DNA from: 0-14-0-20-45-22 sp041645495
GTDB taxonomy: Bacteria > Fidelibacterota > UBA2242
DNA length: 17,397 bases
NCBI GenBank assembly: GCA_041645495.1
Contig: JBAZPZ010000039.1
Coordinates: 1 to 17,397, forward strand
Direction: 5' to 3'
In this document: positions 1 through 4,825 of the stretch, piece after piece
Layout: each line of letters starts with the position of its first letter
How positions within the stretch are numbered: the stretch's first letter is position 1
Position numbers and translations under genes: made by a program
Notes under the pieces: model-generated
Told to the model about the DNA's origin: nothing
What the model saw: only the letters and a program-made list of their open reading frames with translations
Database searches by the model: none

Positions 1-1142
1 GGACCTTCAGAGATGGTGACCTCGGCGACGCTACTCAGTGGAACCGAACCATATTGCATCGTCCGGATCGGGATTTGTCGGATTGCATCCAGAGAATTCC
101 GGTAATCTTGGGCAAAGCGTGCATTGACGGCAAAACGTTCTCTGCCCTCAATGGTCGTGGTTAGGTTCATGCCGCCTAGCGCCGTTTCGACATACATATT
201 AACATTATCGACGCTTAAACCATACTTTCCAATTTCAGCTTTTTTCACAACGATGTCCACGTAACGCCCACCGGTAATCGGCTCCACATAAAGGTCTTTG
301 ATACCATTGATTTCCTGAAGTTGGTTTTTCATCTGAACTGCAAGCGCATAAATCGAATCCAGATTCTGACCATAAATTTTTAGTCCGACATCCGTTCGGA
401 TGCCAGTCGATAGCATGTTGATCCGGTTGATGATCGGTTGGGTGAAACCATTCACGACACCCGGAATCTGGAGTTTGGCATTCAGCTCATTGATAATGTC
501 GTCCTTAGTAAATCCTTGCCGCCACTCCGACTTCGGTTTCAGGAGAATGATCGTCTCTATCATACTGATCGGTGAATTATCTGTCGCTGTGCTGGCTCTG
601 CCCGCTTTTCCCAACACGTTTTCCACTTCAGGAACAGACGCGATAATCTTGTCTTGTATTTGTAAAATCCTTTTTACTTCTGAATTGGAAACATCCGGTA
701 ATGTCACCGGCATGAACAGAATGGAGCCTTCATCCAGCGGTGGCATGAATTCCGAACCCATCCGTAAAAGAAGGACAGCGCCGATCACCAAGGCAATGAT
801 ATTTATCGTGAGAACCGTTTTCCGCCATCGTAAACAGAGCAATAGCAAAGGAGAATAAACCTTTTCTAATGCGTGGGTAATGGGGTTCGCACTTTCGGGT
901 TTCAATTTACCTTTCAGGAAAAACGATATGAGTATGGGTGTTAGAGATATCGCCAAAAAGGCATCGATGATCAGAATGAAAGTTTTAGTCCATGCCAGCG
1001 GATGAAAAAGTTTTCCTTCCATGCCTGTCAGTAAAAATACCGGGAGAAATGAGGTGATGACGACGATCGTTGAGTAGAATACACCCGGACCTACTTGCTT
1101 AGCAGATCGTTCAATAATTTCTATGCGCTCGTTGTTATCCAT
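1..1142 (-). pseudogene. cusA: CusA-like Cu(I)/Ag(I) RND efflux pump, N-terminus missing, 3' end beyond window
   Basis: An open minus-strand frame of 380 codons aligns by eye with the central part of E. coli CusA, roughly residues 430-810. It is the inner-membrane proton-driven pump of a tripartite metal exporter working with a CusB-type adaptor and CusC-type outer-membrane channel. Stretches that match are VGPGVFYSTIVVITSFLPVF, the EGKLFHPLAWTKT segment, and GGRYVDIVV. The three methionines that bind Cu(I)/Ag(I) in CusA (M573, M623, M672) are all present, in LFMPVTLP, SPISMIET and NRINMLSTGI, as are the counterparts of D617 and E625, so copper/silver is a better guess than zinc/cobalt. The protein normally has about 1040 residues. 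Here the frame begins at an internal methionine, and in-frame TGA lies about 40 bases upstream. No N-terminal half follows before the IS, so the gene is 5'-truncated and probably non-functional. The left end is cut only by the window. Confidence 0.85.
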
Positions 1143-1397
1143 TATCCGTGTGAATTTATAACGGTTTTGTCTGTATATCTTTCAACAATTATCTTCAGAT
1201 TACTAATATCAATTTTCAATACTACTTAACATTTCTTCGGAAATCTAATCATATATATTGTTCCGGTCAATTAAATTTATTCAATATGATTAGAAGGTAA
1301 ATTTGGTGTGTTTCGAGCGAAATAACTCTTTCACTTTCAGTGAAAACGCCAAAGAAATCAGTCCGCCATAGGCAGATCGACGTACTCTAAAATGCCA
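1143..1397. other. AT-rich spacer between truncated cusA and the IS; no gene seen
   Basis: No convincing gene is present. A minus-strand frame of about 38 codons without a start (reading WHFRVRRSAYGGLISLAFS) ends near 1287 and may be debris. The segment is clearly more AT-rich than the genes on either side and holds an 11-bp inverted repeat (listed separately). I tried all three minus-strand frames for the missing N-terminal half of the efflux pump and did not recognise it, so that part of the gene was lost or moved rather than merely frameshifted here. Confidence 0.5.
1244..1294. repeat. Inverted repeat, 11-bp perfect arms
   Basis: TCTAATCATAT at 1244-1254 is the exact reverse complement of ATATGATTAGA at 1284-1294, separated by 29 bases. 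It could be an operator, a weak hairpin or a remnant of a mobile element. No neighbouring intact promoter or gene start tells which. Confidence 0.5.
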
Positions 1398-1430
1398 TAA
1401 TTTAAGTCAAGTCGTTTGACCAACCGATTG
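1398..1430. repeat. Left part of a ~75-bp palindromic repeat, interrupted by the IS
   Basis: AATTTAAGTCAAGTCG here matches the left arm of the intact repeat at 4633-4708 with one mismatch, and the following bases (gaccaaccgattg against tccgaccgatgg) also resemble it. The right part resumes on the other side of the IS at 3090-3128. With the IS removed the two parts total 72 bp, close to the 74 and 76 bp of the other copies. Confidence 0.65.
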
Positions 1431-1451
1431 CTAGCCTGAATAATTCATAAA
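1431..1451 (+). repeat. IS1380 left terminal inverted repeat
   Basis: Begins CTAGCCTG and ends ATTCATAAA. It matches the reverse complement of 3069-3089 at 19 of 21 positions and marks the upstream end of the element, 63 bases before the annotated transposase start. Confidence 0.85.
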
Positions 1452-1493
1452 AATAGCTGTTTGATCCAACAACATATTGTTTTAAATTAAGTT

Positions 1494-2854
1494 GTGAAAA
1501 CAAAAGAAACAAAACAAATTGAACAAACAGCTATGATGAAAAATACAAAACCTAATCTTCATTTTAAAGCAATTTCCGGCAAAAAAGTGATTGCAGATTT
1601 TAATGGTGGCGATGTAACCTCTGACGCCGGGTTGCTTTTTTTGCGGGAAGTGGAATCAAAAGCAGGTATTATCCAACGCATTGCCGATATGCTTCCCGAT
1701 CGCCGACATCCGGGTTATGTTCAGCACAGTTTCCGGCAACTCTTAACGCAGCGTGTTTTTCAAATCGCCACCGGATATGAAGATGCCAATGATTGTGATT
1801 ACCTTAAAGACGACCCGGTTTTGAAGATTGCATGTCATCGCTTAGAGGGTTCCCTGGCCAGTCAACCGACGATGAGCCGCTTTGAAAACGGTTTTTCCCG
1901 AACGGATCTTTATCGGATTGCGCAAGCCTTTTTGGATGCCTTTATTGCTTCTTATACAAACCCGCCTAAAGCCATTTTAATGGATTTGGATGATACCGAC
2001 GACCCGACTCATGGTTCTCAGCAGATGGCTCTTTTAAATGGATATTACAACTGTTATTGTTATCTGCCACTTCATATTTATGAAGGTAATAGCGGCAAAT
2101 TGATTACAACGATTCTCCGACCGGGCAAACGTCCTTCCGGTAAAGAGATACTGATGATCTTGAAGCGCGTTATTGAACACATTAGACAAGCTTGGCCGGA
2201 AGTAGATATCCTCATCAGAGGCGATTCCCATTTTGCATCCAAAGAGGTGATGGATTACTGTGAGTGTCTGGGCCTTAAATACATTTTCGGACTAACCACC
2301 CAAAAACCTATGGAGAAACAATCCCTGAGTCTGGTTCAACAGGCTGAAGCATTCTTTTCAGAAAATAAACAGCCGGTAAAACTTTTTGGGGAATTCATGT
2401 ATCAGGCGGGTAGTTGGAGTGTCTCCCGGCGGGTGATTTATAAGGCGGAACACAATCAGAAGGGTTCCAATCTTCGGTTTATTGTCACCAACCTGGAAAA
2501 CATGCGTCGCAGTATGGTGTATAGCCTCATATATTGTGGCCGCGGCGCTATGGAACTGTTTATCAAGGAGCATAAGAACCATCTGCGCTCGGATAAGACC
2601 TCTTGCTGCCGTTTTGAGGCCAATCAGTTTCGACTGTTCCTGCACAGTATCGCCTATGTACTGCTGCTACACTCCGTGAAAGTTGTCTGCAATCCACTCA
2701 ATTTGCCAAAGCGCAATTTGATACAATTCGGCTGAAAATTCTGAAACTCGGCGCACGCGTGATTTGGATGTCAACGAAGATCAAAATTCATTTGCCCTCT
2801 TCCTGTCCTTATCGGGAAGAACTCCTTCAAATATGGCGATTGTGTGTAACCTGA
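1494..2854 (+). pseudogene. IS1380-family transposase, frameshifted near the C-terminus
   Basis: DDE-type transposase that cuts and inserts the surrounding IS. The uninterrupted frame runs 1494-2735 (413 codons from GTG; two in-frame ATGs at 1533 and 1536 are alternative starts). The active site is visible: an aspartate-rich MDLDDTDD at residues 163-170, RGDSHF with D244, and the Y(2)R(3)E(6)K signature Y347-R350-E354-K361. After about residue 392 the frame stops making family-like sequence. The next frame, from about 2672, continues with LRESCLQSTQFAKAQFDTIR and a LKLGARV stretch typical of the family's C-terminus, and stops at TGA 2852. A one-base loss near 2670-2673 explains this. Restored, the protein would be about 453 residues, the usual size. 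All catalytic residues precede the shift, so residual activity cannot be excluded. Confidence 0.85.
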
Positions 2855-3068
2855 AAAAACAAACTGCTGAGATACATACCACGATTATCTGTTTTCCTTA
2901 GGGAAAGTACGCCTGGATATGGAAATTTGCCGATAAAGCTTTGATTTTAAGCGCCATTTGTAGAATTAATGTTGTCTCATATGGGCATTATAACAGCCTT
3001 AATCCGCTGCATTCTATGTAAATTGTCTGGTGTTAACAATTTCCGACAACTTTGCTGATTTCTACAGG

Positions 3069-3089
3069 TTTATGAATAATGCAGGCTAG
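3069..3089 (-). repeat. IS1380 right terminal inverted repeat
   Basis: Reverse complement of the left terminal repeat with two mismatches; it ends GCAGGCTAG on the + strand and marks the downstream end of the element. Confidence 0.85.
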
Positions 3090-3128
3090 ATTTCTTTGAG
3101 TATGCAAATCGCAACTTAACTCAAGTTC
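3090..3128. repeat. Right part of the ~75-bp palindromic repeat interrupted by the IS
   Basis: CGCAACTTAACTCAAGTTC at 3110-3128 matches the right arm of the intact repeat (4691-4708) with one mismatch. The AATTTGAAATTTG stretch found shortly downstream of both copies (near 3138 and 4719) extends the resemblance beyond the arms. Confidence 0.65.
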
Positions 3129-3290
3129 CGTGGGAGAAATTTGAAATTTGCACTTTGCAATTTGACATTCTTTTCCCCTCAATCTCCAACTTATAATCTC
3201 CAACTTACAATTGGCTCTCCATTCCCTTTCTCAAATTTCATTTTATTTCCTATATTTTTCTCGGTTGAATTGAAACATATGAGGTGAATG
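3129..3290. other. AT-rich leader upstream of the thioredoxin-like gene
   Basis: No gene. It contains low-complexity TTTGAAATTTGCACTTTGC and a 14-bp-period tandem repeat (AATCTCCAACTTA at 3181-3193 and again at 3195-3207). TTGACA at 3162-3167 and TATAAT at 3192-3197 look like -35/-10 boxes but are 24 bases apart, too far for a normal promoter. GAGGTG at 3281-3286 is a plausible ribosome-binding site for the ATG at 3291. Confidence 0.4.
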
Positions 3291-3977
3291 ATGAAAAAGA
3301 TGTGGATTCCGGTATTTTGGGCGGCCCTTTTGGTCTTTTGCGGCAAAGAGACGAAACAGGTCGGTACCCGGTTTGAAAAATCCGATTTCGCCACTGCTCA
3401 GCAGAAAACGCTCTCCGATAATAAACCGCTTCTCGCCTATTTCTACACCGAATGGTGAGGCAGCTGTCAGCAGTTGAACCAGTTGGTTCACACGAACAAG
3501 ACAGTTGGCGACTACATCAACGCACATTACATTTGCGTTAAAATCAATGGCGACAGTCTCGAAGGCAAAGCCCTTCGCGGGACATTCAAATATCCCGGCT
3601 ACCCGACAACGATTTTCCTGACGCCGCAAGGCGAGGAAATCGACCGCATCGTCGGCTTCAGCGGCAACAAAGACGAATATTTCCAGACGATGAAAGATTA
3701 CACCGAAGGCAGAAACACGCTGAAAGACTATCTGGCAAAATCCGAAGCAGAGCCGGAAAACATCACCTATCTCTATCAAATCATGCGGAAATATTTCGAC
3801 CGGAATGACTTCGCCGCCGCCAAGAAATACGCCGAAAAGCTGCTCGCTCCGGGTCTGAAAAGCGAACTGGACCAGCGAACGGAAAGCGAGTACATTCTGG
3901 CGCATAGCCAATTCAAAATCTCCGAAAAAATCATTTCTCTGCAGGAATTCGTCCAGCGCTGTTCGGACAAGACGTAG
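3291..3977 (+). CDS. Exported thioredoxin-fold protein; candidate selenoprotein with in-frame TGA at 3456
   Basis: Read through the TGA at 3456-3458, this frame gives about 228 residues. A hydrophobic N-terminus (MKKMWIPVFWAALLVFCGKE) acts as signal peptide or anchor; its cysteine is a poor lipobox because phenylalanine precedes it. A thioredoxin-like domain follows, from FEKSDFATA through YFYTEW-x-GSCQQL to KYPGYPTTIFL (cis-proline loop) and EIDRIVGF, then a helical linker ending at TAG 3975. The TGA stands exactly at the first cysteine of the W-C-x-x-C redox motif; the second is TGT 3465. A hairpin of SECIS type follows (separate entry), so selenocysteine is likely inserted. The presumed role is a periplasmic thiol-disulfide or peroxide-linked redox protein. 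GAGGTG lies four bases before ATG 3291. A gene finder that stops at TGA would pick TTG 3474 and lose the active site. Alternative: a pseudogene with two nonsense mutations. selA, selB, selC and selD are not in this window. Confidence 0.6.
3475..3490 (+). promoter_or_regulatory. Candidate bacterial SECIS hairpin
   Basis: TGAACC (3475-3480) pairs perfectly with GGTTCA (3485-3490) around the loop AGTT (3481-3484). The loop begins 22 nt after the TGA at 3456-3458, inside the roughly 16-37 nt window described for bacterial SECIS elements. A G lies among the first two loop bases, followed by U, as SelB recognition usually requires. The bulged U of the E. coli fdhF stem is absent. Short hairpins are common, so the support comes from position and loop together. 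Confidence 0.5.
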
Positions 3978-4001
3978 CTCGCCGAGGGATTCAAAGACAT
4001 C

Positions 4002-4340
4002 GTGCGCTATTTCAACAAGCAAAAGAATCCTGCCAAAGCGATCGAAACCTACGAGTTGGCGCTAAAAAAGATTCCTGATGACGCCAATCTGATGAATGCG
4101 TTTGCGTGGTTTATCTTTCAGGAAAAGATAGAATCCAGCTACACGCGCGGAATCGAAGTCGCCAAAAAAGCCGTCGAACTCGAACCGAAAAACGACGGAA
4201 TCTACGACACTTTGGGGCAATTATTGTTTGAAGCCGGACGTGTCGAGGAGGCAATTCAGGCAATGCAGAAAGCCGCCGACCTCAACCCGAAGGAACAATC
4301 GTATCAGGAGAACCTGAAGAAATATCGGAGTAAAGACTAA
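4002..4340 (+). pseudogene. TPR-domain tail, in frame with the thioredoxin-like gene but cut off by TAG 3975
   Basis: The frame of the preceding gene continues after TAG 3975-3977 with LAEGFKDIVRYFNKQKNPAK and then at least two tetratricopeptide repeats: KAIETYELALKKIPDDANL and, after YTRGIEVAKKAVELEPKN, DTLGQLLFEAGRVEEAIQAM. It ends at TAA 4338. Coding texture and frame are unbroken across the TAG, and thioredoxin-TPR fusions are known, so the two parts were probably one protein of about 349 residues; CAG to TAG (Gln to stop) would be enough. A separate start at GTG 4002 is possible, but I see no good ribosome-binding site. If translated alone, a helical protein-interaction module of about 112 residues results. 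Confidence 0.55.
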
Positions 4341-4366
4341 CCGCGGAGATCGCAGAAGAACTTGTG
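4339..4366. repeat. Dispersed repeat AACCGCGGAG-n2-CGCAGA, copy 1
   Basis: AACCGCGGAGATCGCAGAAG starts inside the TAA stop of the TPR frame. A near-identical stretch, AACCGCGGAGGACGCAGAG followed by AAAACTTGA, lies at 13963-13990 between purD and the sigma-54 activator. Only two copies are in the window; the rest of the genome presumably holds more. Confidence 0.55.
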
Positions 4367-4431
4367 TTAAGTCGAACCCGAACGAATGGAATCCCTCACG
4401 AATGATCCATTGTTCGACTTGACATAAGTTC
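4358..4431. repeat. ~75-bp palindromic repeat, copy 2 (74 bp)
   Basis: Left arm GAACTTGTGTTAAGTCGAA (4358-4376) and right arm TTCGACTTGACATAAGTTC (4413-4431) are inverted repeats with 17 of 19 positions matching. The spacer itself contains AATGGA and TCCATT, which could extend the fold. It has the same arm sequence and overall length as the copies at 4633-4708 and around the IS. Confidence 0.7.
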
Positions 4432-4464
4432 GGGATTAACTTTCACAAGGTTACCTTTGATGTC

Positions 4465-4542
4465 ATAAATGCAGACCTTCGACTTGACATAAGTTCGGGA
4501 TTAATAAATGCAGACCTTCGACTTGACATAAGTTCGGGATTA
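4465..4542. repeat. 39-bp perfect tandem duplication containing repeat arms
   Basis: A 39-bp unit (4465-4503) beginning ATAAATGCAGACC and ending TTCGGGATTA is repeated exactly at 4504-4542. Each unit carries TTCGACTTGACATAAGTTC, the right arm of the palindromic repeat, so the arm occurs three times in a row in one orientation (4413, 4478, 4517), each followed by GGGATTA. Confidence 0.85.
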
Positions 4543-4632
4543 ACGACCTTTGGAGTGTGTCAATCCGCCTGCGGCGGACAAGCTCCGCTGACGCTTTCGT
4601 CGAGGTACGAGACGAAAGACCTGACCTCGCTG

Positions 4633-4708
4633 GAACTTAAGTCAAGTCGCATATCCGACCGATGGCAAAATGGCGACTGGTAATCCGACCGCGACTTAAC
4701 TCAAGTTC
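4633..4708. repeat. ~75-bp palindromic repeat, copy 3 (76 bp, intact)
   Basis: Left arm GAACTTAAGTCAAGTCGC (4633-4650) and right arm GCGACTTAACTCAAGTTC (4691-4708) are inverted repeats with 16 of 18 positions matching. The interior holds a direct repeat ATCCGACCG (4653-4661 and 4683-4691). The structure resembles a miniature inverted-repeat element or a REP/BIME-like unit. No ORF fits inside, so any mobility would need help from elsewhere. Confidence 0.7.
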
Positions 4709-4825
4709 TGTCAATGCAAAATTTGAAATTTGACCTTCTCCTCCTTCTCAATTTTCCCACCGCCGTTGGCGGGGTTTCGGTATTTGAAGTTTATCTCGAT
4801 CCTTCGGGATGGTCAAATTCTTTTC

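Larger units (their letters stand above)
1431..3089 (+). mobile_element. IS1380-family insertion sequence, 1659 bp
   Basis: The ends are 21-bp terminal inverted repeats, 1431-1451 and 3069-3089, both starting CTAGCCTG inwards and identical at 19 of 21 positions. They enclose one transposase gene on the + strand. Size and the CTAG-type ends suit the IS1380 family (ISEcp1, of the same family, has CCTAG-type ends). I see no target-site duplication: the flanks are gattg on the left and atttc on the right. That suggests an old insertion with decayed flanks or a later rearrangement. The 235 bases after the transposase stop (2855-3089) are non-coding and end in the right inverted repeat. Confidence 0.85.
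4341..4825. other. Repeat-dense intergenic region between convergent genes
   Basis: This region of 485 bases lies between the + strand TPR frame and the 3' end of minus-strand comEC and holds no gene. In order it contains the rest of the CGCAGA repeat, palindromic copy 2, the 39-bp duplication, a GC-rich hairpin (TCCGCC-TGC-GGCGGA, 4564-4578), a second hairpin (CTTTCGTC 4594-4601 with GACGAAAG 4611-4618), palindromic copy 3, and a small hairpin CCGCC-GTT-GGCGG at 4760-4772. None of these hairpins is followed by a clear T-run in either direction, so I do not call an intrinsic terminator. Confidence 0.6.

Noticed and set aside
400..858. 152-codon + strand open frame in the left end
   Set aside because: Antisense to the CusA-like frame, whose conserved motifs explain the sequence.
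1426..3094. Target-site duplication flanking the IS
   Set aside because: The bases next to the two inverted repeats (gattg and atttc) do not match in any simple alignment.
3162..3197. Sigma-70 promoter TTGACA/TATAAT before the thioredoxin-like gene
   Set aside because: The boxes are 24 bases apart, well beyond the usual 16-18, and the region is low-complexity AT-rich sequence where such words arise by chance.
3456..3458. Genome-wide reassignment of TGA as a sense codon
   Set aside because: nadE, acyP, asnS, purD and the sigma-54 activator all end at TGA where their families normally end and where the next gene begins.
3975..3977. TAG as pyrrolysine
   Set aside because: TAG ends comEC and uvrB normally, the position is a linker rather than a catalytic site, and nothing in the window suggests pyl genes. 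A point mutation or a true stop is simpler.
4412..4543. CRISPR array
   Set aside because: Three copies of a ~27-bp repeat occur, but the intervals differ (65 and 39 bp between starts), two units are an exact tandem duplication with no unique spacers, and no cas genes are near.
4760..4772. Intrinsic terminator for comEC or for the TPR frame
   Set aside because: The CCGCC/GGCGG stem is short and no T-run follows it in either direction.
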